64,000 nucleotides of DNA, from positions 17,919,537-17,983,536 of the forward strand of contig NC_134107.1 in assembly GCF_040939455.1 (NCBI RefSeq), read 5' to 3'. Positions 23,641 to 35,196 of the stretch are shown in pieces. The notes beneath the pieces are model-generated. The model saw only the letters and a program-made list of their open reading frames with translations. It was not told the DNA's origin and did not search any database. Origin of the DNA: Microcebus murinus. Lineage: Eukaryota > Chordata > Mammalia > Primates > Cheirogaleidae. Numbering within the stretch: position 1 is the stretch's first letter; each line of letters begins with the position of its first letter. The translations under genes were made by a program, and so were the position numbers.

Positions 23641-24354
23641 CCCTTTGAAGACATATAGATTTGGGTGTTAACAATACTTTTCCAAGATTAGGTATCTATC
23701 AAGAGAAGGAATCAGGTTTTGGGCTCAGCTGCCATTCCAGAAATTGTGGAATTTCACCTGTGCCAGGCCTGACTGCTCTCTGCTGCACTTGCTCCCAGCT
23801 GTGTTAGTTCTCAGCTCCACGGTGGGCTGGATCACACAGAATGGCCCCACTCATATGTCTGGGGGCCAGCGTGTGGTCAGCTGGGATGACAGGGAGGGCT
23901 AAGCCAGATGCCTTATTATCCAGCAAATAAACCCAGGTTTATTTACGTGGTGGTGGCAGGATTCCAAAAGTAGGGAGAGAAACATGAAAAGCCTCTTGAG
24001 ACCCAAGCTTGAAATCCACATGGGGCTTCTTATGCTGCTACCTGTTGGCCCAAGCAAACCAGCAGGCCCTCCAAGTCTCAAAGGATGGACAAAACAGAAC
24101 CCACTCTTGAACTCAGTAAAGAATTGTGGCCATTTTCTTTTTTGGCACAACTATTTCCTTTGTGGTTTAGTTTTGTTTCCCTCTTTCTATTTTAAACATA
24201 AAAGCTTTGGGTACCAACATATAATGTGATAAATTTGTGATAAAATTGTACACACAAAAGTCAGAATTATGACTATAATCTTGACTATAATAATGGAGCA
24301 TTTGTAAGCTTTTGTCAAATTTATTTATCTGTACTTTGCAATATTTTATAGTTT
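23641..24354. other. Interspersed-repeat-like block, family unassigned
   Basis: 23700-24130 is less AT-rich and reads like a dispersed mammalian repeat ('GGGGGCCAGCGTGTGGTCAG', 'TTTATTTACGTGGTGGTGGC', 'GGCCCAAGCAAACC'). Short overlapping frames on both strands look like chance. Confidence 0.35.
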
Positions 24355-27300
24355 CATTTAGTTCCCGATTATTAGTGAGTATATGTGGTGTTTGATTTTC
24401 CATTCCTGAGATACTTAGGACCATAAGTCTCCAGTTCCATTCAAGTTGCTACAAAAGACATTATTTCATTCCTTTTATGGCTGAGTAGTACTTCAAAGTA
24501 TATATACACTGTATTTTTTTCAATTCAGTTATGAATTAATGGAAACTTAGGTTGATTCCACATCTTTGCAATTATGAAATGTGCTGTGATAAACATTCAG
24601 GTGCAGGTGACTTTTTAATAAAATGACTTCTTTTCCTTTGGGTAGATACACAATAGCGGGACTGCTGTATAGAATGGTAGGTCTACTTTTAGTTCTTTGA
24701 AGAATATCTCTGCTGTTTTCTATAGAGGTTGTACTATTAAATAATTTGGAGTCTCACCAATAGTAGGTAATGTAAATATCCCTTTTACTCTGCATCCATG
24801 ACAACATCTATTTTTTTTTTTTACTTTTTTTATAATGGTCATTCTGACAGGGGTAAGGTGGTATCTTGGTGTGATATTTATTTGCATTTCCATGTTGATT
24901 AGTGATGTCAAATATTTTTTCATGTTTTTTGCCATTTGTCTATCTTCTTTTGAAAAAAAAATCCATTCAGTAGTTTCTGTGTAGAATGTTTTGTAAATGT
25001 CTGTTAGGTCCATTTACGCTAGAATTAGGGTTAAGTCCAGTGTTTCTTTATTGATATTCTGCTTGGATTATCTGTCAAGTTCTATCAGTCAGGTGTTGAA
25101 GTTCTCAGAAATTATTGTTACTATTTATTTCTTTGTTTAGGTCTAGAAGAATTTGTTTTGTGAATTTGAGAGTTCCTATCTTATAAGCACATATATTAAA
25201 ATTCAGGATTGTTAGATCTTCTTGTTAAATTGCTCCCTTTACCATTATATAATGACCATCTTTATCTTTTTTTTACCATTGTTGATTTAAAGTCTATTTT
25301 ATTTGATATGAGAATGGTTATATATGTGGATTTTTTTTTCTATCCCTTTACCTTGAGCCTGTGAGAGTTCTTGTGAGTTAGATGGGTTTCTTGGAGGCAA
25401 CATATACTTGGCTTAAATATATATATATTTTTTTAATCCATTAAGCCAGTCTGTGTTTCTTGGATCAGATATTAAGACCATTCACATTCGGTGTTAGTAT
25501 TGATATGTGGGGTACTGTTCTGTTCATCATATTGGATGATACCTGGTTGTTTTGTTTTCCTTCTTCTGCTAGTGTTTTATAAGAGTATTGAGCTTTAGCT
25601 TCCAGGTGTTTTAACATTGGTTAGTGTATATTGTGCTGTTCTGTGTAGAGTGCAGTTTTGAGCATTTTGTGTAGCACACTTTTGAGCATTTCATATAGTG
25701 CAGTTCTGGAAAAATATTTCTTCATCATTTATGAAACTTAGTTTTGCAGAATATAAAATTCTTGGTTGACAGTTGTTCTGTTTAAGAAGACTAAAAATGG
25801 GGCCCCAATCCCTTTTAGCTTGTAAGGTATTCACTGAAAATTCTGCTGTTAGCCTGATGGGTTTTCCTTTGCAGGTTAGTTGTTGCTTTTATTCTGTAGA
25901 TTGGAGAATTTTCTCCTTCATTTTGACTTTCCAGTTTGACGGCTATGTGTCTTGGAGATGTCCTATTTGCTATGAATCTTACAGGTGTTCAATGATCATC
26001 TCATATCTCAATGTCTAAATCTTTGATGATACCAGGGATGTTTTCCTCAATAATTCCCTCGAACAGGTTTTCCATACTTTTTACCTTTTTTTCTTCTACC
26101 TCAGAAATACCTATAATTCATATATAGGCTCACTTTGAGTGATTGTTCATTCTTCTTTACTCTTTTTAATACATCTTTGGCTGACTAATTAGTTTGAAGG
26201 CCTTGTTTTCAGGCTCTGAAATTGTTTCTTCTGCATGGTCTAGCCTATTTTTGAAGCTTTCTGCTGCATTTTAAAATTCTCTAAGTGACTCTCATTTTTT
26301 AATTTATATATATCTCTCTTATGTTGTCTATATCTTTAGTGACTTGTTTTCATTTTTTTAATTCATGTCCTGAAAATTTTTTGGCTTGTCTTGGTTTTTA
26401 ACTTTATCTTCATGTTATTTGCCATCCAAATTATGAATTTTATCTCTGACATTTCAGTAATTTTCTTTAGGTCATGGTCTGTTGCTGGAGACCTTTTGTG
26501 ATCCTTTGAGGGTGTTAAAATAGCTTGTTTTTTCATGTTGCCAGTATTATTATTCTGGTTCCTTCTTATTTCAAACCTTTACTCAGAGCTCAAAACAGAC
26601 AAGTTTGTGGTATACCTGTTCTCCACTAAGAACTCTCAAAGAAAAAGAGGTCCCTGGATGGTGCACTTGTGTCCTACTCTGGAGGATTTACCTGGCATGA
26701 GATGTGCCAATTCACTGTGAGTGTTTAACACTGCTGCTCTCCTGAATCACTTGTCTCACTGTTCCCTTGTGGTTGTCACTGGTGGTCCCCACATTGCAAA
26801 GTGAGTTAATGTCCCACCTAGTTCTGTCAGTAGCAGTGATCGTTGGCCCAAGCTGGCTTGGGAGCTGCCCAGCCCATGCCCATGGCTGGTGGCAATTTTT
26901 GGATGGAGCCAGCTTGAGGGTTGCCCTGACCAGATCCATGGGTAGCAGTGTTTGTTGGTGGGCGTTGATTTGAGTTCAGCTCCACCCATGTCTGTGGATA
27001 GTGGTGATTGTCAGCCTCTGCTGGCTCCTGCTGGCTTGAGAGCTTCCCATTTGAGATCTATGGGCAGTGAAATTTGTCAGCTGGCAATGGCTTGAGTACA
27101 GCCCCACCCATATTGACAGGCAGTGGTGATTGTTGGCCTATGGTGGGCTGAGCTTTGCCCTGCCTAAGTCCCTGGCAGCAATTGGGGCATGTCAGTTCTG
27201 CCTATGGGACTCAGGAGAGTGCCCAGCCTATCTGCTCTCTTCCCCATCCTAGACTGGCACAGGTGATGGGGAGGCAGCAGCTATGGATCTGACCCCTGGG

Positions 27301-27775
27301 TAGAAGCAGGACTCTGGGTCTAGGATCTTAAAATGGTGCCAGCAGCAGTGCCCAGGGTTCACAAGCCAATAAGTCACTTCTGTACCCTTTCTCTGGAGCA
27401 ATGAAGACTGTACAGTCTTTAGACTGCTTCCTACATCAGTCCTGCATCCATCCTGCAGTGGAAGATCCCTCCCAAAGCTGGAATATCAGTGATCATGGGG
27501 GGAGCATAGAGCTCCGGGATTCTCTCCATTGTCCCTTCACCCCATGTAGTTCTTTTCCTGCATACTTCCAAATTGCAGAGCAAGTCACCTCTCTTCCTTC
27601 TCTTTCATTCTGGGTACCTCCTATTACCTCTCTTTTGATTTGCAATGCTCTCTCCTAGATGATCAACGTGAAGGTGGATATCCATCCACTTGTCACCTTC
27701 AATCCTCTCCATAAAGGCATCATATGCAGGCTGCTTCTAGTCTGATATCTCAGCTCTTTCTCACCAACCCATATG
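24355..27775 (-). mobile_element. Internally deleted L1 with 5' UTR, ORF1 region and partial ORF2 (antisense)
   Basis: Reading the minus strand from the right: a GC-rich 5' UTR (about 26600-27775), decayed ORF1 (about 25840-26540), then the ORF2 endonuclease region (about 24970-25480). Its deduced peptide DLTDIYKTFYTETTEW matches the 'DLIDIYRT' end of the L1 endonuclease. At about 24960 this runs directly into the ORF2 C-terminus and 3' part (24360-24955; peptide DRQMAKNMKKYLTSLI and RYHLTPVRM). The whole reverse transcriptase part of ORF2 is absent. Frames are broken throughout, so it is inactive. Boundaries are approximate. Confidence 0.75.
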
Positions 27776-28058
27776 TTTTTTAAAGGATCTGTGTGTAGAT
27801 TTCAACAGATTCTGAGGAGAAATTATAATGTAAATAGAAATTCCTATTTAGAGTAGAGATTGAAACTGTTGGTCTTTGAATGCTGTCTACCAGGATAAGA
27901 TTCCACTTTATACAACCTCTAGTAAATCTATCCAGAATTCTTAATGCCCCCCATTTCTGTCTTTATCAGAAGTTTAGTGCGAACTGGTGACAGAGGAATG
28001 AGGATGTCAGGGTTTGTGTTAAGAGTGGAAACTTCAGACCTTCAGCCAGAGTAAATTT
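27776..28058. other. Intergenic DNA between L1 and Alu
   Basis: Nothing recognised. It ends with the left copy of the Alu target-site duplication (28047-28058). Confidence 0.4.
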
Positions 28059-28382
28059 TTTATTTGTTTGTTTATTTATTTATTTATTTATTTATTTTAG
28101 ACAGAGTCTCATTCTGTTTCCTGGGCTAGAGCACAGTGTTGTCATCATAGCTCACTGTAACCTCCAACTCCTGGGCTCAAGCAATTCTCTTGCCATAGCC
28201 TCTTGAGTAGTCGGGATTACAGGTGCATGCCACCATGCCTGGTTAATTTTCCTTTTTTTATTCTTGTGGAGATGGGGTCTCACTATGTTGCTCAGGCTGG
28301 TCTTTAACTCCTGGGCTGAAGTCATCCTCCCTCCCACAGTGCTGGAATTACAGGAGTGAGCCACTATGCCTGTGCCTTTCCT
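28059..28382 (-). mobile_element. Alu SINE, antisense, with target-site duplication
   Basis: Begins with (TTTA/TTTG)n, then 'GACAGAGTCTCATTCTGTTTCC' and 'GGGATTACAGGTGCATGCCACC', and ends 'GAGCCACTATGCCTG'. It is flanked by CAGAGTAAA(T/C)TTT at 28047-28058 and 28383-28394. Confidence 0.9.
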
Positions 28383-29484
28383 CAGAGTAAACTTTAACTA
28401 AATATATGTGCGCATGTTACTTCCTCATAATGGCAATGGCTTTGATTTTTTTGATTTAAAGAATAAAATTCTTAGCAAGGCTTCTAGAAACTTTTGTTAC
28501 CTGGTGACTCTTTTGTCTCATCTGAGGCACCGCTCCCCACTCATGTCTACTTAACCTCTGTTTCTTTAGCTGCCCAGGCTCTCTCCCACATGAAAGCTCT
28601 GTTACATACTTTTCTTATAATTGCTCTCTCCTCTCCTTGCTCCATAGTGGGAGGTTATCTGGCTCAATTCTTCTCATTTTTCAAATGTCCTTTAAATAGC
28701 TCATCTTCTGGGAAGGCTTTGAGCAATAGACTAGAAAATGTATTCTATCAGTTATTTGACTTTTAGAATCAGAACAAGAATTATAGTAAATCCATTTCTC
28801 TCTAAATGATATTATATTAAAATGATCTTTCCCAGCTATGTTTCCTTGTATAGACAAGTGATAAAATAGCAGAGAACGTCCATAGTAATAAGTGAGTTGG
28901 TGGCTGTAACTCAACATTTTATTCATTATAGATATAATGACCATAAATTTCTACCAAGACATTTCTATTTAAGCTTGTACAGATTCAGAATGAAAATTAT
29001 AGTTTGCAAATGCATGACAACGTGGCACTGTATATCTTACTGTGAAGCTCCTAGGATGTGTGACATTATTATGGAGAAATTGATCATGTAAGTAATCTAG
29101 TTTGGTTGAAGTTCCAAAAGATGAGTAAACATGATGAGAGAGAGTTAAAAAGGTAAGGTAAAGCTAGTTTACGGAAATTTGGGTATGGAACTAAAGCATT
29201 TGTAGTCTATGTGCTAATGAAAGAGTAGCACAATATACTAATAGAGAAGTGAAATTGTCTATAAGACTTCAAGCTGCTTTTGCTGCAATATCATCTATCA
29301 AATAACGTGCTCAATGAACATTATCATCTACCTTTGAAATATTAGGACATCCATACCTTGCTTCTCGAAAAGGAATAACACTAGATTGACCAATAGGTAG
29401 AGGTCTTGAGTTCGCATTCTAGTTACAATACGGACTCCAGCTTTGTTTGACAGTAAATTAAAAATAAATATATTGCTACATAAT
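28383..29484. other. Intergenic DNA, nothing recognised
   Basis: Short frames only, with no family resemblance. Confidence 0.35.
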
Positions 29485-29720
29485 AATTGCACCTATTTGT
29501 GGGTCAAATGTGATATTTTGATAACATGCCCAAAATTTCTAATGATCAAATCATGATATTTTAGATATACATTCCTTTGAACATTTATTCTTTCTTTGTG
29601 TTGGGAGCATTTCAAATCTTCTCTTCTAGCTATTTTGAAGTACACAACATATTGTTGTTAACTACAGTCACTCTACCACTGTAAGTAAATGTTTTAAACA
29701 CTGAAATAGATCAATATCCT
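29485..29720 (-). repeat. L1 3' UTR fragment, antisense
   Basis: 'ATAATTGCACCTATTTGTGGG', 'ATGTGATATTTTGATAACATG' and 'TGAAGTACACAACATATTGTTG' correspond to an older L1 3' UTR. Confidence 0.55.
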
Positions 29721-30865
29721 CTCTTAGTTTCAGTTTTCTCCTTTTTCCTTAATAGTTGTAACCAAATTCAGGTAACTACTGGGACATTGGCCCTAATTTG
29801 GTAACATTTTAAAATAGATGTCTTCTTAGCTTCTCTCTGAGAGTTTTGAAATTTCAAGATATGAAATTTAAAGAACTCATAGTTTCTAAATGCCCTGCCA
29901 CCACAAATTGGGTTCCTCCTAATATTTGGCATTCATTCTTTCAAAAAAATGTGTGAACTATGCAAATAAATCTCTAGTTAACTAGAAAAAAGTGTAAAAT
30001 GAAGGATTCTTAAAAGAAATTTAAGCTCTTTTTAGGAGTCATAAGAGGTTTTCATTTCATAAGATGGCTACAGCATTGCCTTAACTAGGAGAACATGAAG
30101 GAAAACAACTATTCACCTATAAGAAAGGTAAATGGGTTAATCATTGAATGCAAATACTTTTAGCTAAGAAGGTTCTTCATCCAAAAACATGCAGTGTGAT
30201 CTTGGGCATGTTACTTAAGCTTTCTGTGCTTCTGTCTTGTCAACTATAACATGTGCTTCATAAAACGACCTACCTTAAGAAGTTGTAGTGAGAATTAAAT
30301 AGATTAAGTATAGTACTTAGAATAGTGACTGGCATATGGTCGGTAATGTATAACTGTTTTTCTGTTTGTAATAATAGCAGCAGCAGGTGTAGTGCAGTTT
30401 ATTGTTATTTGTATACCTACCACCACATGCCTGACACATGGAAGTTCTCAATAACTTATGGAATGATACCAGAATTTTTTGAGCACCCACTATGTACCAA
30501 ACATTGGGCTGCGTTCTTTTCATGTATATCATATTTATTCAATGAGACAATTGGTCAGAAGGTGATTAGTTATCACCGTGAGCTTCATTTTTGCTTATCC
30601 ATTTTATGAGAATAAGAGACTTGACCTGCGTTGAACAGTTAATAAGTGAAATCCCTAATTTGCAAATCACATCTGACTCTAATTCCAGTTGTCTTTCCAA
30701 GTCACAGACTGTGGTTCTATAATTCTAGATGGCAAGCAATGAAACTCCACAAGCTTCTTAGTGATTGTTGACCTAATTGATAACCTTGTTAACTTATTTC
30801 AATAGAAAAATCACTAAGTGATGTTTTCCCCTTATCATGGTAACCAGGCTTTCTTCTGTGTGGAC
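29721..30865. other. Upstream flank of OR9G4 with MIR/L2-like pieces
   Basis: 30180-30350 ('GTGTGATCTTGGGCATGTTACTTAAGC ... AGTACTTAGAATAGTGACTGGCATATGG') and 30490-30640 read as diverged MIR/L2. A candidate 3' splice site for a 5' UTR exon is TTATTTCAATAG (ending 30805). Confidence 0.5.
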
Positions 30866-31804
30866 ATGGAAGTGGGAAATCGCACCATCCTGACTGAATT
30901 CATCTTGGTGGGCTTCTCAGCAGACCCCCGGTGGCAGTTGATTTTGTTTGGAATATTTCTGACACTCTATTTGGTAACATTGTCAGGGAACATGACCTTG
31001 GTTATCTTAATCCGGATTGATTCCCGCTTGCACACACCTATGTACTTTTTCATCGGCAATCTGTCGTTTTTGGATTTCTGGTATACCTCTGTGTATACAC
31101 CCAAAATCCTGGCCAATTGTGTGTCAGAAGATAAGCGCATTTCCTTGGCTGGCTGTGGGGCTCAGTTGTTCTTTTCCTGTGTTGTCGCCTACACTGAGTG
31201 CTATCTCCTGGCAGCCATGGCCTACGACCGCCACGTGGCAATTTGTAGCCCATTGCTCTATGCAGGTACCATGTCCACTTCTCTCTGTGCTGGGCTTGTC
31301 GCTGGCTCTTACATAGGGGGTTTTATGAACGCCATAGCGCACACTGCCAACACATTCCGCCTGCGCTTCTGTGGTAAAAATATCATTGACCACTTTTTCT
31401 GTGATGCACCGCCACTGGTAAAAATGTCCTGTACAGACACCAAGGTCTATGAGAAAGTGCTCCTGGGCGTGGTAGGCTTCACAGTCCTCTCCAGCATCCT
31501 TGCCATCGTGATCTCCTATTTCAACATCCTCCTGGCCATCCTGAGGATCCGCTCAGCGTCAGGAAGGCGCAAGGCTTTCTCCACCTGTGCTTCCCACCTC
31601 ATCTCGGTCATGCTCTTCTATGGATCCCTGCTCTTTATGTATTCAAGGCCTAGCTCCACCTACTCCCTAGAGAAAGACAAAGTGGCCGCCTTGTTCTACA
31701 CTGTGGTCAACCCACTGCTCAACCCTCTCATCTATAGCCTGAGAAACAAAGATGTCAAAGAGGCCTTCAGGAAAGCAATGCAAACCATACGACCACAAAC
31801 ATGA
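30866..31804 (+). CDS. OR9G4: Olfactory receptor 9G4 (intact)
   Basis: A 312-residue odorant receptor, closest by memory to human OR9G4. Hallmarks seen: N-glycosylation Asn5-Arg-Thr, Gly41-Asn42 in TM1, LHTPMYFF at 55-62, Cys97, MAYDRH at 118-123, [13 protein letters not shown] at 177-189, KAFSTC at 236-241, and [10 protein letters not shown] at 282-291. The TM3 motif is DRH rather than the near-universal DRY; I recall that human OR9G4 shares this. The start at MEVGNRT fits the family. An in-frame ATG at 30818 would add 16 residues ([16 protein letters not shown]), and the human protein is, as I recall, annotated with a similar extension, so that start is also possible. It lies on the opposite strand to the next OR9G gene at 34257. 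Confidence 0.95.
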   Translation: MEVGNRTILTEFILVGFSADPRWQLILFGIFLTLYLVTLSGNMTLVILIRIDSRLHTPMYFFIGNLSFLDFWYTSVYTPKILANCVSEDKRISLAGCGAQLFFSCVVAYTECYLLAAMAYDRHVAICSPLLYAGTMSTSLCAGLVAGSYIGGFMNAIAHTANTFRLRFCGKNIIDHFFCDAPPLVKMSCTDTKVYEKVLLGVVGFTVLSSILAIVISYFNILLAILRIRSASGRRKAFSTCASHLISVMLFYGSLLFMYSRPSSTYSLEKDKVAALFYTVVNPLLNPLIYSLRNKDVKEAFRKAMQTIRPQT

Positions 31805-32591
31805 GGGTTATTTGCTTTGCCGAATGCTGTTATTGCATTTTCCAAATAATTGGCTTGTAGACATGTTTGTATGCATTTATGTATTTCAATTCAGGTTATA
31901 TTTAAAACAATGAAATATTGTGCAAGTAACTCTATTGTCATTACATTGTTGCATTCCAAACTATTTGAAATCTATAGCATTGGGTTATCTAATCCTCTGC
32001 AAGATGGTATCTTGCCTCTTTGCAGTACTAGATTTTTCATAAAATTCATTCTATTGGTTGTCTTTGAGGGGTTTGGGGGGAACAAAGAAATTCCATAGTT
32101 TCATGGATATTGCTTGACTTTGAAACATGGTAAGCAATATTTACAGTGTTAGGAGAAGATTTGAAATTGTAAGACTCCTGGAAATTTGCTAAAGATTTTA
32201 TAATTTGCTTTTAACAAATTGGTTTTTTTAGTAAAGCATTTCCTTTATATTTCTTCATAAAGCTCTGATTGAGTATTTAGAAAATATCTTTTTAAACTTT
32301 GTGCCTTCTACATCAATATAATATGAGACAAAGTGTTTAAGAGTTGTTTAGATTATAAAACAAAAAGCAAAACTGTTTCTAAATTCATGAAGAAATATGT
32401 GTCGCTAGAATTGCATATCTCCCTAAATGGGCGTTCTCTTTTACACATAGTGAGCACTCCATAGTACCATCTCTCAGGTTATACGGTAGCATATCCCCCA
32501 ATTAGGGAAAAATAACATTTAAAAATGAAATAAAATAATACCAACACCCATATTTCCCTTGGTTTTTTTCTTGATCTTGACTGAAAAACTC

Positions 32592-32599
<8 letters not shown>
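31805..32599. other. 3' flank of OR9G4; AT-rich, nothing recognised
   Basis: No gene or clear repeat. It ends with the left Alu target duplication CAGACTGCTT (32591-32600). Confidence 0.4.
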
Positions 32600-32957
<358 letters not shown>

Positions 32958-32971
32958 AACCGACCATATGC

Positions 32972-33432
32972 CAGACTGCTTTGACAGTCCTGGGACCTGG
33001 CTAGCTATTTGTTTTCCTAGCAGTTTTGAACTCAACCTAGGCCTCAAACATTCCTGGGCACTAATAAACTTGTTTAGTTTGACGCCTGAAACTCTGAATA
33101 ATCAAGCATGTTGCTAAGCAAGTACGAATGAATCCTGTCTCTTAACCCAATTCCTGAAACCCTCACATAAACTCCATAACTCAACTCCCTTGTGGTGGAT
33201 ATACCTAGGGAGAACATTTCTTGTCTTGCTGTCTTCTGCAAGGACAGGTCGCAGTCCCTCTCTATACAGAAGTTCCTCTACATAAATGCTTTGCACTGAT
33301 CACTCTGGCACTTAGTGCTTCTGTCTTGGAATCCAAACAGGCCCCAATATCAGGATGGGTTGGGGATGTCCCTCATGAGAATTCCCCTGCTGCTGCCCTT
33401 GGGGACACTCCAGCCACAGGTTCAGACAGATG
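32972..33432 (+). repeat. Possible LTR remnant
   Basis: The order of segments (TTGTGGTGGATATACC, CTTGCTGTCTTCTGCAAGGACAGGTC, CTCTCTATACAGAAGTTCCT, AAATGCTTTGCACTGATCAC, CTTCTGTCTTGGAATCC) resembles the R-U5 part of a class I ERV LTR. No TG/CA ends or target duplication could be fixed, so this is tentative. Confidence 0.3.
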
Positions 33433-34256
33433 AAGCAACATTCTAAACCCAATACTTGTATGTTCACACAAGAAGATTTTAATTATGAAAGCAACTTAGG
33501 GTTCAATATTCGGTACATGGTAGGTATAGTTGACATTTCATTTAACAGTCTTTAAAGACTACAAGTAAAGGGATTATTAATTACACTTTACAAATTGGGA
33601 GTTTGCAGCTCAGAGGTTAGAACTTTTTTACTGAAAGATGATAGCAATTGCTAGAATGAGAACATTTACAAAATTCATTAAAATTCAAAAAAAATGGGGA
33701 CATAGTTGTAGCCACTTCAATTGTGTTATCTCTGACATTTCTCATCTTTCCTTTCACCTGCATTTATTTTCCAACACATCACTACTCTCCCTCTTTTTGT
33801 CAAAATAATCTTAACATTTCTTATCCTTGTGCCACCAAGGAAGCTCTATGAGCACTTGACCAGAAGGATTTGGAGTATGTTCCCCAAATATCAATGATGC
33901 GTATTATCTTTTCTTCACATCCCCATAGTTCATTACATACAGAAAAATAATTGAGTCAATATAGGGGAGAGAATAAAGTAAAATTTAATCTACAGGATGT
34001 CGGAAGTATTACCTACTCTTTTATTTTGCATCTGAGATACTATTTTTAAAAACTCTACTAACATTGAACAAAATATATAGATTACACACTGATCACAGAA
34101 ACAAAACAAAAAACCTAATGCAAAAATAAAATTTTCATTTTGAATTTTGTTCCATAGGAAAAAAAGACCTTTTTTTTTTTTTTTTAAATCCAGTTACCCA
34201 ACCTTTCCATGAAGCAGTTTACTATTGCTTAGCACAAATTTTAGAAATTTGTCAAT
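33433..34256. other. Intergenic DNA, nothing recognised
   Basis: AT-rich; a T-run at about 34170-34186. It forms the 3' flank of the minus-strand OR gene. Confidence 0.4.
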
Positions 34257-35192
34257 TTAGACTTCAGATTGTGCTAACACGAAGAGTTTCCTCAGAGCTG
34301 CTTTCACATCCTTATTCCTCAGACTGTAGATCATGGGGTTCAGCATGGGGAACAGCACGGTGTAAAAGGTGGAAACGATTTTGTCCCTCTCGAGGGAATA
34401 GCTGGAACTTGGGCGAGAGTAGATGTACAGAATGGAGCCATAGTATAAGGTAACGGAGATGAGGTGGGAGGAGCACGTGGAGAAGGCCTTGAGGCGGCCC
34501 TGGCTGGAGCGGATCCTCAAGACTGCTGCGATGATGAAGATGTAGGAGGCGAGGATGAGCATGGCGGGGGAGATGACGTTGGAAGCCAACAGGAAGTACA
34601 GCACAGCCTGGTAGCTCTCTTCCACATCACATGCCAACTTCACCAGGGGTGGGACATCACAGAAAAAGTCGTCGATGACATTGTCACCACAAAAATCCAA
34701 CGTGAATGTGTTGCTGGTTAATATTATTGCATTGAGAAAGCCACCAATATAGGAATATATAACAAAACAGATGCACAGTCTCCTTGGCATGGCCTGAGCA
34801 TAGAGCAGGGGTTTGGAGATGGCCACATAGCGGTCATAAGCCATGGCAGCCAGCAGGTAGCACTCACTATAGGCCAGCCCCGCAGAGAAGAAGAACTGGC
34901 ACAGGCAGCCAGCAAAGGAGATGCTTTTGTCTTCAGAGATGCAGGTCATTAGGATCTTTGGAGTGTAGACAGAGGAATACCAGAGATCCAGAAAAGACAG
35001 ATTTCCAATGAAAAAATACATGGGTGTGTGGAGACGGGAGTCATTACAGATCAGCACTATGAGGGTGCTATTTCCTACCAGGGTCAGAGAGTACACCCCG
35101 AGGAACACCACGAACAGAGCCAGCTGCATCACTGGATCTGTCGTGAAGCCCAGCAGGAGGAACTCACTCACTGTGCGATTGCTCCTCTCCAT
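34257..35192 (-). CDS. Olfactory receptor, OR9G1-like mosaic paralogue (intact)
   Basis: A 311-residue odorant receptor with N-glycosylation Asn5-Arg-Thr, Gly40-Asn41, LHTPMYFF (54-61), MAYDRY (117-122), KAFSTC (235-240), PMLNPMIYS (282-290) and a C-tail ending in Val. The start at MERSN is the family position; a candidate 3' splice site (CTCTTTGCAG) lies about 18 bases upstream on the minus strand. Codons 1-136 are almost base-for-base identical to the gene at 43601-44518, while codons 137-230 diverge sharply and resemble the gene at 16556 instead (shared PPLVKLAC and ESYQAV, 181-197). The gene is therefore a mosaic, best explained by gene conversion. It should be functional by sequence. Confidence 0.95.
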   Translation of the reverse strand: MERSNRTVSEFLLLGFTTDPVMQLALFVVFLGVYSLTLVGNSTLIVLICNDSRLHTPMYFFIGNLSFLDLWYSSVYTPKILMTCISEDKSISFAGCLCQFFFSAGLAYSECYLLAAMAYDRYVAISKPLLYAQAMPRRLCICFVIYSYIGGFLNAIILTSNTFTLDFCGDNVIDDFFCDVPPLVKLACDVEESYQAVLYFLLASNVISPAMLILASYIFIIAAVLRIRSSQGRLKAFSTCSSHLISVTLYYGSILYIYSRPSSSYSLERDKIVSTFYTVLFPMLNPMIYSLRNKDVKAALRKLFVLAQSEV

Positions 35193-35196
35193 GGCT
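34786..35196 (-). other. Converted tract shared with 44112-44522
   Basis: 411 bases align without gaps to 44112-44522 (offset 9326) with one mismatch (35058 T versus 44384 C, giving Ile45 versus Met45). Homology drops abruptly at both edges: 4 bases before the start codon and near codon 136. Confidence 0.9.

Noticed and set aside
34464..34721. Frames on the opposite strand of OR genes (also at 43790, 34784, 44095, 31050)
   Set aside because: Shadow frames of conserved OR coding sequence; no independent support.
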